Shown in pieces: positions 42,590 through 53,088 of a stretch of DNA of 64,000 bases (positions are counted from its first letter, which is position 1; the number at the start of each line of letters is the position of its first letter). The stretch is from Haliotis asinina (lineage: Eukaryota > Mollusca > Gastropoda > Lepetellida > Haliotidae). Position numbers and translations under genes: made by a program. The stretch is from assembly GCF_037392515.1 (NCBI RefSeq), contig NC_090291.1:31420001-31484000 (forward strand), written 5' to 3'. A model generated the notes under the pieces. The model was not told the origin of the DNA, searched no databases, and worked only from the letters and a program-made list of their open reading frames with translations.

Positions 42590-44830
42590 AGAAGCGTTGT
42601 ACATCAATGGTAGCGTTGACAAGTTGATTTGGTATAAGATATAAATGTTGCATCATTCACAAGCTGTGTCAAGCAAATAATCGGTGACAACTGGACCAAA
42701 ACTTAATAATTCATTGTAAACACAAGTTGAATATGCTATTGCTTGATGGACAACTTCAACTTCAAAAGACCCAACTGTCTTTTTTTTTAAATACGATTTA
42801 AAAATGAGGTCTTTTATGACAAGAGTTATAGCATTTAAAGGATCATTGTTTTTAGCAGGAACTCCCAAAGTAACATTTTCTTTATTGAAAAATATTCTAG
42901 TGTCTGCGACATTGTTTACCCAATGTTGAATGTCAGTCCATAAAGAGTTGACATGTTTACAATACCAGAATAAGTGGATGATATCACAATCAAATTGTTT
43001 ACATTTATTACACACTGTTTATATTTTTCAACAGGAAGGAGTCTGTTTATTACTCTCTACTGAAGCAACCGTAAATGAGTACTATCTGCACATCTAAATG
43101 GTATTTCGTCACTATTCCTCCAATTCAAAGCTTCAGGACTATCTACCATATCTTTATCACATTTAATGTTAGCTGAAGTTGCCATAAACCTAGAGTCTGA
43201 TAATACGTGACAGAAGTATTTTGATCCCTTTACACTCACTTTAATATGACAGATATCAAATGATAGAATTGGCTGACTTAAAGGCAAAGCACTTTATTCA
43301 ACATATGTGTTTAAAGAAACCTTCAAAGCATTTCTACGTCCATAAAAGATTAGGTGGTTGCATTTAATATTAAATGTATTTCTGAACTGTAAAAAAATAC
43401 AACTTTACCTTTGACAAAGTCATTTATAAATCTTATTTCCGGTTCATACCATTTCCTAAAAATATTGACTTATTGTCTATGGTTACATTGTCATGGTACC
43501 ATATACACTGAAAATAAATTATCTGATCGAGTCCTCCCAACTTTACCAAGGTATTCACTCCACGCAAGAAAAACATCTCTCCAAAACGAATTACTAAATT
43601 TTGATAATACATTAATATGTCCTGCATCCATTTAAAAATGTTACTGGGTATGACATTTGATTCACTGAGAAAAGTAACGTAACTCTTTATACATTCAAAT
43701 GTCTTTTAACCCACGAAAGCTTTTGAGCATATTTATATACTAATCTATTATACTGGGAACTTAATTCCAACATCTGTTATATTGCAAATTATCCTCTCCC
43801 TTTCAACGTTGTCTGGTTTATTATTCCATATAAATTGAAAACATTTTGCCTGAAAGTAATAATAGCCTTTGCTGGCATTGGTACCGTTGCGAAAAGCTGA
43901 TTAAGTTTTGGTACCGATAGGGATTTTGATACAGTATTTCTTCCCAGACGTGTTAGAATTCTACACTTCCATAGTCTCATTAAGTTACCTATCTGTTTAA
44001 ATTTCACTTCATGATTATCATTTATAATATTTTCTAAGGATACATTGAAGTGAACACCTAGCAGTTTAATGGATTCCGCCCAAACCGCTTTACAATATTT
44101 GCATATTGTCAGTCTAAAATCCAAATCAGCTTGGTCTTATCGATATTTACTTTCAGTCCCGAAGACCTAGCAAAAGAGTGAAAGTATTCAAAACTGCCAT
44201 TAAACATTGCCTGTTCCGTCCAAGCTCAAGGAAGTGCTGTCCAACAAATGTTCAGTACTGCCTATTTTAACCCTTTTAATTAGAGAATTATTTGTAACTA
44301 ATCGTGTTAAGATTTCAGTATACATAATAAATGTATATGGGGAAATGGGATCTCCTTGTCTGCAGCCCCGATTTGATTTAAAGGATGAACTGGCGAAACC
44401 ATTGACCAAAGCACAAGATTCTGAATTTTTGTAAAAGAGTTGAATACATTTCCGGACGAAAGGCCGAAGTTATAATATATTACGACTTCCTGAATAAATT
44501 TATAGTCTAAGGAGTCAAACGCCTTTCCATATCTATTAACGTTAATGAATCCGTATTTGGAAGCATCGAAATAATAGTCCATGTACAGCTCCTCTCACCA
44601 GGGCTACATAGCCTCCGTGGATCTTTCAAATCATAATATTCAATTAAGTCCAGTATTTTATCTCTAGCTTTGTTTACACTGCATAATTGTAAAGCTCAAG
44701 CAAAGGGTTTAGAATTAAGTTCCAATCACCACAGGGAATGAAGTAATCTGTTTCTGATTCCTCGATAACTTTAGCAAGTTCTTTATAAAAGTCTAGTTTA
44801 TCCTCAATTGGACCGTAATTTTTTTAAAGT
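42590..44830 (-). pseudogene. L1/Tx1-like LINE, decayed
   Basis: Minus-strand pieces lie in the right order from 44,830 down. First, an AP-endonuclease piece with NYGPIEDKLDFYKEL and YFIPCGDWNLILNP. Then polymerase pieces with KAFDSLDYKFI, FASSSFKSNRGCRQGDPISP and TSLSLDGT. A thumb or connection piece with KLLGVHFNVSLEN follows. Last is a C-terminal zinc-ribbon-like piece with MCNKCKQFDCDIIHLFWYCK. GCRQGDPISP is the block B signature, and GDWNLILNP points to the L1/Tx1 side of the tree. The YADD box is lost in a deletion between 44,200 and 44,130. Many frameshifts; inactive. Confidence 0.75.
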
Positions 44831-45584
44831 AAATAAATGCGCTTATCTATCTAAATGTTTGTTGCTTTGTAATTACCACTTTTTTTAAAAAAACAACAAA
44901 CAAACAAAAAACCCAACTCCTTGTTCACAATAAAGTCAAAATTATTAGTAAAGAGAATAGCTGCTCACCGGGCATTTGACTTGTACGAACTGAATAGCAG
45001 TCAGAAATGTCCCACTGTTGTTTTTATTAATTGTTCCTGTTCCTGTTTTCTTTCAAAGTTATCGTTACGGCGCCTATTCAAATCTATACACTTCTAATAC
45101 CCTCGTGCATCAAGGTCATGCAACAATCTGCATTGCTTAAATATAAACACTGATGTATAACTGATTGTAATATGATACGAAGCGGATATGCTGAAGATTT
45201 TTCTCCAACCAGAGCACATTCAGTTATGGTAACTGTTAATACATTGTGAAATAATGTAACAAACTCAAAGACATAAAAACATAAAATATGCAAGCTAAGG
45301 AAGCAATTGTCTCCAAGGTAGTATAATATACTTCCGACAAAATTACACATCCCTCAAACCAACGGAAAGATATCTGAAACTAGCGTGAAAAATAGGTGGT
45401 TGAAAGTGCAGTTAAGGTATCCACTCAATGTTAAGTCTAACTACGGCTGAAGCCACGTCTGACAGCACGTACTGATCGTGGACTTGCCTGAAGCACGTTC
45501 ATTTCATGATCCTAAGAACGCTATCCATTGCTCTTATGCATGACAGCCCGATTCATTGAGTAAGTGAACATTGTAAATATATAC
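44831..45584. other. No gene seen
   Basis: About 750 bases between the decayed LINE and the tandem-repeat field. It has an A-rich/T-rich patch at 44,820-44,920 and otherwise nothing recognised. Confidence 0.45.
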
Positions 45585-47960
45585 TCTGAGATACCAAAGG
45601 ATTTATAAATCAATTGCCTAGTAAGTTACTGTCAAATCTTACAATCATGGCGCTTGTAACATTGGCACTATGATCAACTCTTATGGTGGGCTGCCTGATC
45701 ATTGTTTGTTATCCACAACACCTCATGTGCAAACAATTCCATCTGCTCTACTACATGAAAGTACAACATAATGGATAAAAGTAATAAATAGAAATAAACA
45801 GTGTTAATGTAGATCCTCTTGATACAGAAAGAATCACAAGCAATTGTTTAGAAAGTTTCAGTCAGTGTTTACAGTCATCATGGTGCTGGTAATATTGGTA
45901 CTATGATCTACTGTTATGGTGGCCTGACTGATCATTGTTGTACACACGGCCTCGTATGAAACCAACTCCACTAGCTCTTGTTCAAGATAGTCCAAACATA
46001 ATGGATATAAATAATAGCATGAAGTAAATAGAGTTTATGCATACCTCTAAATAATAGCGTGAAGTAAATAGTGTTCATCCATTCCTCTATATAATAGCGT
46101 GAAGTAAATAGTGTTAATGCATTCATCTAAATAATAGCGTGAAGTAAATAGTGTTAATGCATACCTCTATATAATAGCGTGAAGTAAATAGTGTCAATAC
46201 ATACATCTAAATAATAGTGTGAAGTAAATAGTGTTAATGCATACCTCTAAATAAAAGCGTGAAGTAAATAGTGTTCATGCATTCCTCTATATAATAGCGT
46301 GAAGTAAATAGTGTTAATGCATTCATCTAAATAATAGCGTGAGGTAAATAGTGTTAATGCATACCTCTATATAATAGCGTGAAGTAAATAGTGTCAATAC
46401 ATACATCTAAATAATAGTGTGAAGTAAATAGTGTTAATGCATACCTCTAAATAATAGCGTGAAGTAAATAGTGTCAATACATACATCTAAATAATAGTGT
46501 GAAGTAAATAGTGTTAATGCATACATCTAAATAATAGCGTGAAGTAAATAGTGTTAATACATACATCTAAATGATAGTGTGAAGTAAATAGTGTTAATGC
46601 ATACATCTAAATAATAGCGTGAAGTAAATAGTGTCAATACATACATCTAAATGATAGTGTGAAGTAAATAGTGTTAATGCATACATCTAAATAATAGCGT
46701 GAAGTAAATAGTGTTAATACATACATCTAAATGATAGTGTGAAGTAAATAGTGTTAATGCATACATCTAAATAATAGCGTGAAGTAAATAGTGTCAATAC
46801 ATACATCTAAATAATAGTGTGAAGTAAATAGTGTTAATGCATACATGTAAATAATAGCGTGAAGTAAATAGTGTTAATGCATTCATCTAAATAATAGCGT
46901 GAGGTAAATAGTGTTAATGCATACCTCTATATAATAGCGTGAAGTAAATAGTGTCAATACATACATCTAAATAATAGTGTGAAGTAAATAGTGTTAATGC
47001 ATACATGTAAATAATAGCGTGAAGTAAATAGTGTTAATGCATTCCTCTATATAATAGCGTGAAGTAAATAGATACCGAAGGAATCACAAGTAAATGGCTA
47101 GTAAGTTGGAGCAAACGTTTACAGTCATCATGGCGGTGATGGCTTGGTACTATGATCAACTATTATAATCAACTGCTTGATCATTGTTGTATACACCACC
47201 TCATATGCAAACAATTACATAAGCGCTCATTCAAGATAGTGCAATATATTGGGTAGAAATGATAGAAGTAAACGTTGTTAAAGTATACCATCTCGGTACC
47301 AAAGAAATCAAACATAACTGGCTAGTAAGTCACAGTCTAAATACATAATTGGCTAGTAAGTCAAAGGCAATGTTATGTTTACAATCATCATGACACTGGT
47401 ATAACTGGTACTGCGTCAACTGTTATAACAGACTGCTTGGGCGTTGTTTTGTTATAGACACTACCTCATGTGCAAACAATTCCATCTGCTCTAATGCAAG
47501 ATAGTACAACATAAGTGATAAATAAACAGTGTTAATGTATACCTTCTCAGTACCAAAGGAATCGCAAATATGTATCTGATAAGTTACAGCCAATCATCAT
47601 GTCAGTAGTAGCATTGGTACTGTGATCAGCTGCTTAATCATTGTCTAAGTTATACATATCACCTTATTTACATGCAACATATTGCTAACCACGAAGCAGC
47701 AAGTTGCTTTAAGAATTAATTCACGAACAGAAAGGGAAAAAATATATTACAGATAGAATAAAAGCAAAAACAACTGTTTTACCAGCTGCTCTTATATAAG
47801 GCAGTTTGACGCATCAAATAAACAGTGATAATATGTAGATACACAAAAATCAGTATCACTGATCAGATGTCCTGGTAAATTACGGTCAATATTAACAACC
47901 TTCGTAGTGCTGGCCACACTGGCATTGTGATCAAGTGGTATAACAGACTGTAGACGAGTG
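45585..47960. repeat. Tandem field of about 230-bp units with an expanded sub-repeat
   Basis: Five to six diverged units each show the order: gatacc-aaaggaatcacaa, agtaagtt, acagtcatcatggc, tggtactatgatcaact, tgatcattgtt, ctcatatgcaaacaattcca, caagatagt, gtgttaatg. The tgatcattg anchors lie at about 45,697, 45,930, 47,179, 47,437 and 47,635. The spacing is 196-260 bases except between the second and third, where the 40-bp array has been inserted by expansion of the unit's own end. Confidence 0.85.
46008..47070. repeat. 40-bp minisatellite, about 26 copies
   Basis: The unit is aataatagcgtgaagtaaat plus agtgttaatgcatacctcta. Variants at fixed sites (agcgtg or agtgtg; ttaatgcat or tcaatacat; tacc, ttcc, tacat) alternate. 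Between about 46,380 and 46,850 this gives an 80-bp two-unit higher-order repeat. The segment aagtaaa..gtgttaatg-tata occurs once in each flanking 230-bp unit, which is its source. Confidence 0.95.
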
Positions 47961-47964
47961 ACAC

Positions 47965-48160
47965 TTGTCTGGCTCACAGACACTGGTTCCTGACTGCCTG
48001 TAGCAGCCAGACTGAAGACCATATCGTCTGTCATACCTGGTGGGACTTCTGATAACCCTGTATAATGTCACCTTGTGCCAGCCAGATTGAAGACCCATAT
48101 CATCTGGCATATCGTAAGACATCTGGTGGGACTCTTGATAACTTTGCACAATGTCACATC
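47965..48160. repeat. Two-copy tandem repeat, about 88 bp, after the TPR/TIR gene
   Basis: Two copies of a segment with ccagactgaagaccatatcg / ccagattgaagacccatatc and ggtgggacttctgataaccc / ggtgggactcttgataactt. It begins about 60 bases beyond the stop codon of the minus-strand gene, so it may lie in its 3' untranslated region. The minus strand can be read as a repeated DMGLQSG peptide, but it is separated from the gene by a stop. Confidence 0.7.
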
Positions 48161-48216
48161 GGGGCAGTCGACGTCAGACACCAGGTAGGTTACGGGAGAT
48201 GTCTATGCACATGAAA

Positions 48217-49744
48217 TTACTGTGTTTCAGTTTTGCTTGTTTCATCAAACCATGCAAATTTGGAATAATCCAACTTCAGAAGAGACAAAAAAATATTCAT
48301 GAGTGGTTGAGATGTCTGACATGTCAGAAAGTCTGGTGGTAATTCTACTGGGCGTTTGTCTTTCAAGCTCTGACAGATCTCTTGTGGGCAGGTCAGTACG
48401 GGAAGTACCAGGTCATCACACTGCTGTGCAATTGCAACAAGTTTCTCTAGTCGTTTGGTAGCAGTCTCTTTGCCCAACAGGACAATCAGACATTTACATT
48501 TACTCTTAGCATTAATTTCTGCTGTTAGTTCAACTTCATAACCTAGAGCATTAACAGCATTTCGGGTTACAGACAAGCCGCAGGTTTCTCTGAACCATGA
48601 CTGGATTGCGTCTGCCTCAGCGTCTGTCTCTTCGGGGTCATCCAGTACAAAGACGTCCCAGGTTCCGTCATCTTCACTGGACGTGCAGCCATGTCTGTGA
48701 ATAAAAGCACTCTGAAAACACGACCGTATAGTGTCTTTGTTGGAAGAAGTGGGCTCGGAGCCGAGTAGGTACTTAGCAGTCCCAAGATAAACTTGGTAAA
48801 CTAAATCTTCTTCGTTGTCCGCCATCTGTCGCCCTTCTTGTGTACACAACAGAAGGTTAAGGCATGAGTGGGCATTTTCAAAATCTCTTACAAACATGTA
48901 TTCTTTAATGACTCGTGAAAGCACAGAAGGATTGCCAGGTTCCACGGGTAGCAGTTGTTCATAGTACTCTATGGAATCTTTGAGGTCACCAACTAGTGCG
49001 CACAGACTTGCTACTTCCTTGACACCGTCAAGCGTGTTTGGCTCGTTTTTTAGAAGCTGTTTTAGCGTGGGTAGAGCCTCCCATGAATTTAAAGCCTCCT
49101 TTCCCATTGTTGGACTCTGAGCAAGAATAATGGCTGCTTGTTCTATGGATCGTCTCATCATCAGCGTGCCGTCCTTTCTGAAGTTCTGTTTCTGTTCATC
49201 ACTATACTGACTCCCTTCCATCTTCTCAAACAGACAGAAGCCTAACTGTTCATATGCGACACTTTTGTGAAAAGGTGAAGCATTCGGGTCAGCGATGATC
49301 TTACGAAACTGCTCCTCTGCAGTCTCCACCTTATCAAGTCGCCTATATGTTAATCCTAAGGTATACAAGGCGTGGTGATTGCATCCCTTGGTCATATCAA
49401 TTGATTCTTGAAGATAAGACACAGCCTTGGTCAGATTTTCGTGATTGGGGTATTTTACTAACTGCTTTGGAGAGTTAAGTATTTTCCTCAGCCTCTTGGG
49501 AGATCTGTCTCTTCGCAGTTGGTGTTGTATTGAGAGTTTCGCAAACTCAGGAGCCAGATCACTATCAGACATGAGATCACTGCTCGTCTGCATCTTTGGG
49601 GCCGATTCTGCAGTCCCTGCAAGTAGCGATGTCCCAGCAGCACGTGGTCTCTGCAGTTCTGCTATGCTACCACCTTCGGAGCCTATAGCAAAGTGATGTC
49701 CACGATAGCTCCACGGGCTATCACTACTACGACCACGCCAACGC

Positions 49745-49780
<36 letters not shown>

Positions 49781-50802
49781 ACACCGGCATCACTAGAGCT
49801 TCGCTCTGTCAATATGATTAAAATCTTCGCCAGATTATCACAAACATATGAACTTGGTCTGATAGCATATGCTTGCTCAAGTAGCGAATAACACTCCAGT
49901 AAAGTGTCAGGATATTGATGGTATGGTCTTTCAAAAAGTAGAAGTTTGCCACATCTTCCAAGAACGAAATCATCTTTTAGAGAGGCTTTCTTGACTACTT
50001 CAAGGGCCTTATCAAAACATTTCCCTGCAGTCAGTGATAGACCTTCTAATTTGACTTGGTCGGCAATCTGCCGAGTTAAAGGGTAAACTGCCTTTTTCAG
50101 CAATTGGTACAGAAAACCCAGCTCCACAAACGCTTTTGCTATCAGATGTTGCTTTTGGCAGCGGATAGTAATTTCAGAAAGATATCGCGCTGCTCTTTCG
50201 CAAAACTCTTTCAGTCTTTCCGGTGTCATTTCCTTGATACACATAGATATCCTTAAGCACCTCCTACAGGTCATCGCACACCCGAATTTCCACAGGTACT
50301 GGTCAGGAAATTCTTTAATGGCATCTTCATAAAGGTCAATGGCTCTGACATACAGATGAGGGGCCATGCGAGACATGCAGTACGCCTGCTCGGCTGTGGC
50401 AACCACGAGTAACTGTTTGTAGTCATCTCTAGTCCTCAGTTTATGCAGCTGCTCGACAGCTTCTTGTGACTCATACTCGTACCCAGTCGCCATTTTCATC
50501 ACGGCTTTGTTCACTAATGCTGTTATATTAGTCGGGTGATTTTCACAGACTTTAGAATTTAATTCCAGTGCTCTCTCTTTTTCACGAGTGGTGAAATGCA
50601 GCAGTGATAAAAAATTGTTTCGACTGATTTCTTCTTCTTCATAGCCACATGGCTGCGATTCTTCTGACTCGATTCGTTCCAGTATGGAAACACGTCTTTC
50701 CTGTTTGGTGTTGACGATGTGCTCGAGTTGGAGAGAGTGGGGGACATCACTTAGATCATGCTTCAGCCTCTGCAGAGGGTCCATCGGCCCAGCGACAGCC
50801 AT
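48217..50802 (-). CDS. IFIT-like TPR protein with RG tract and TIR-like domain
   Basis: Single uninterrupted frame of 861 residues. The ATG at 50,802 (context taccATGG) is preferred over an upstream TTG. Residues about 55-335 form paired helices of TPR type. ALVNKAVMKMATG, YVRAIDLYEDAIKEFPDQYLWKFGCA and AGKCFDKALEVV resemble IFIT proteins. Residues about 341-358 are an Arg-Gly tract (six RG dipeptides, then RWRGR). A second TPR block follows at about 455-690, with HHALYTLGLTYRRLDKVETAEEQF and SIEYYEQLLPVEPGNP. From about 715 a TIR-like domain starts with WDVFVLDD and continues WFRETCGLSVT, KCKCLIVLLGKE, LEKLVAIAQQ and LVLPVL. The usual Ser/Cys-rich helix before the catalytic Glu of NADase TIRs is changed; the Glu in RLEKL may be its equivalent. 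It is probably a cytoplasmic innate-immunity protein: RNA or protein sensing by TPRs, signalling by TIR. This is inference from domains. Confidence 0.88.
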
Positions 50803-50872
50803 GGTATGTTCCGTTCCTTTTAACAAATGAAATACACACGTAAACCTAACGCGTGCTTCTCACTATATATTA
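50803..50872 (-). promoter_or_regulatory. TATA-box core promoter of the TPR/TIR gene
   Basis: A tatatat at 50,864-50,870 lies about 62 bases upstream of the ATG. Transcription would start near 50,835-50,840, giving a very short leader with no intron. No splice acceptor is apparent between the TATA box and the ATG. Confidence 0.5.
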
Positions 50873-50908
50873 GGTCATCTCTTGTTTTCCCAGAATAACC
50901 GCATTGGA

Positions 50909-51010
50909 GGTTTTTCTTTCGGAGGGACAGGTTTTACTTTTCGCTAGAAAGGACTCTTCCCAGGTTTTACTTTTCGTTAGTAGGACCGTTTCCCAGGCTT
51001 TACTTCTCCT
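50909..51010 (-). promoter_or_regulatory. Three 33-bp-spaced GAAANNTAAA boxes (IRF-like)
   Basis: In gene orientation GAAAAGTAAAAC occurs at 50,942-50,931 and again at 50,975-50,964, with a variant GAGAAGTAAAGC at 51,008-50,997: exactly 33 bases apart. A looser GAAAGAAAAAC lies at 50,920-50,910. They resemble the vertebrate ISRE (GAAANNGAAA) with one base changed and sit about 130-205 bases upstream of the ATG. The three copies are part of a degenerate 33-bp tandem repeat that also shares ggactcttcccagg / ggaccgtttcccagg. Confidence 0.5.
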
Positions 51011-51094
51011 TACTTTATATGAACATCAACATTCAAATGATACATGGGTGTCTGAAAACAATTGAAAAATATCGTTGACGATACAAATGTTTTC

Positions 51095-51165
51095 CCAACC
51101 GGGATAGGAACTGCAAATCCTAGATCAGTAGTCAGACGCTCTACCGCACGGCCACCGGGCAGACA
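51095..51165 (-). repeat. tRNA-like SINE head or tRNA relic
   Basis: The minus strand reads GCCCGGTGGCCGTGCGGTAG, then AGCGTCTGACTACTGATCTA and GCAGTTCCTATCCCGGTTGG. A- and B-box-like segments are in the right order, but the B box lacks TTCGA and the acceptor stem does not close. Not a functional tRNA. Confidence 0.4.
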
Positions 51166-51179
51166 AAAGGGGTGAGGTT

Positions 51180-52260
51180 AATTATCTACTTACAATTACT
51201 ATCATTAAATTGATTTTACGCGCACTTCAGTTATTGTTATGTAGCTTCATTAAATGATCATCTACATTGTAATTACCCATCATTGGCGGTATATATGTTA
51301 GAGAAAATACTTCTCCTCGGTTTTGGTAGACAATGTAAAACCGGAGGCATGTTTTCTCCTACACTTCAAAAACACTAAAGACAGATATACAGAAGAATAT
51401 GATAACTGGAATATGGAATATACCAATACACGTGACGTAATAGGAGGTATACATACCTTTGTGGGTTGGTGTAGTATTCATGTACATTTCCGGGGGTAGA
51501 CTGCTTTGTTAATAGGTTTGTCTACACCTGCAGTTGTGACAACCACAGGTTTTCCATATATAACGGTTAAAAGAGTACAAACAATGTGAGTTTTTGAAGG
51601 CGTTGAGAAGGACGTGATGATGTACCCCTATACTGTATTCCACTCATTGTGAAATGTGTAGAACAAGGAAGGTAGTCAATATTGACTAATGCCATTATAG
51701 CCAGGTCGCATACGCCCATTTCACTCGTGAACAACGCCCCATGCAGCATGCGATTTGTGAAAAAAACGAACCAGCACATGATCAAGCAAAATATCGTAAC
51801 CACCCTTGAGAGATAAACAATTCACACGCCACGCATTACAACTGTTACAGAACGTGCATGGGCGTGCTCGATCCTTGCCAGTCTCATATGACCCTGTTAT
51901 GAAGGCATGTGTCTATTAAACGGATACGACATCTCATCGCTCCGGCTCGGAACCTCCTCGTGTGACGTCACATGTCGAGAGCAATGAAATTTGGCTACGT
52001 CATTTACATAACCTTGTTACAACCGCAACGTCAACTAGCAACACAATTTAGGAATCGCGTAACTGTCCAGACCACATAAAACCCGGCAAACCGTACTGAA
52101 CACCCAAGCTGGGCACAACTGCACATGTGAAATGCAGGTATTGACTTCCGGGCTGGCCATCGAGATCACCTGACCTCAATCGAATGGAACACATATGGAT
52201 GCGTGTTTGTGCTCTTGGAAGAAGTCGTTGTGTCTTGAGATGTCAACCAATAAACGTTCA
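51180..52260. other. Upstream flank of the TPR/TIR gene; no gene seen
   Basis: About 1.1 kb of non-coding sequence. The small minus-strand frame at 51,567-51,803 has no support. No repeat of a known family was seen before the SINE at 52,262. Confidence 0.45.
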
Positions 52261-52261
52261 A

Positions 52262-52536
52262 GGGCTGGGAGATCCATGAAGATACGGAGTGTGGTAGGCC
52301 TTCAGCAACCCGTGTTTGTCACAAAAGGAGACTATGATTGTCGTAAGAGGGGACTAACGGGATCAAGTGGCCCAGCTTGCTGATTTGGTTGACACAAGCC
52401 ATAGGTTCCCAGTTGCGCAGATCGATGCTCACGCTGTTGATCACTGGAGTGTCTGGTGTATACTCTATAAATGCCAGACCACAACCATATAGATGGAATA
52501 TTGCAGAGTGCGGGGTAAAACTAAACTCACTCAATT
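52262..52536 (+). repeat. SINE family II copy
   Basis: Diverged long-subfamily copy. The head is changed (agggctgggagatccatgaa, then gatacggagtgtggtaggcc). The internal near-duplicate, body and tail (gcggggtaaaactaaactca) are clear. Confidence 0.8.
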
Positions 52537-53000
52537 TGAGGAATAAGTATCCGGGGTAAAATAAAAACTGTTTTTAAAAACGTGTAGGTAGAACTTCGTC
52601 TAGGAGAATTATTTCGTACGCTTATTTTATTTCACTCAGGAGCTGGGCGTCATTTTAATACAGCCTAATGATGTGTTCATGGGTGTCGATGAGATAACCT
52701 AGCCATGCTGTTGTGATTGCGAGAGAGGGTGGTACTGTACAAGCTCCAATACGGATGACCTCTCCCTCAATGCATAGGGTGCATCATGCCCACCTTAATG
52801 AGTGTTCACGTATTACGTCCTTAAACCAGATGTATCCACTAGCAACACACAAGTTCCATAAGTGCGTGTTTTGGACGAAAATATACACATGTGAACTGTC
52901 ATATTTTGTTAAATAAATCTTTATTTACAGTACTGAAGAGACCATAGGCCTATAGTGCATTTACATCAGTAGCAGAGAGTGCAATATTTTGTCATACATT
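52537..53000. other. No gene seen
   Basis: About 460 bases of non-coding sequence, the target region of the LINE that follows. Confidence 0.45.
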
Positions 53001-53012
53001 GTTTAATATAAG
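53001..53012. repeat. Target-site duplication of LINE A, 3' side
   Basis: gtttaatataag, identical to the copy at 57,664-57,675. The following a is shared as well, so the duplication could be 13 bases. Confidence 0.85.
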
Positions 53013-53088
53013 ACAGACAGACATTTTATTCAGTAATAGGCCAGTGGCCCAAAATACAAACATAGGTATAATTAGAATTTACATGCGT

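Noticed and set aside
46008..47070. CRISPR-like regular array
   Set aside because: The repeats are contiguous 40-bp units with no unique spacers, in a eukaryotic context.
50803..50826. Upstream TTG as start of the TPR/TIR protein
   Set aside because: An ATG with a good Kozak context (taccATGG) follows eight codons later, so the shorter form is preferred.
51095..51165. Possible tRNA gene on the minus strand
   Set aside because: The B box lacks TTCGA, the stems do not close and no anticodon loop could be placed.
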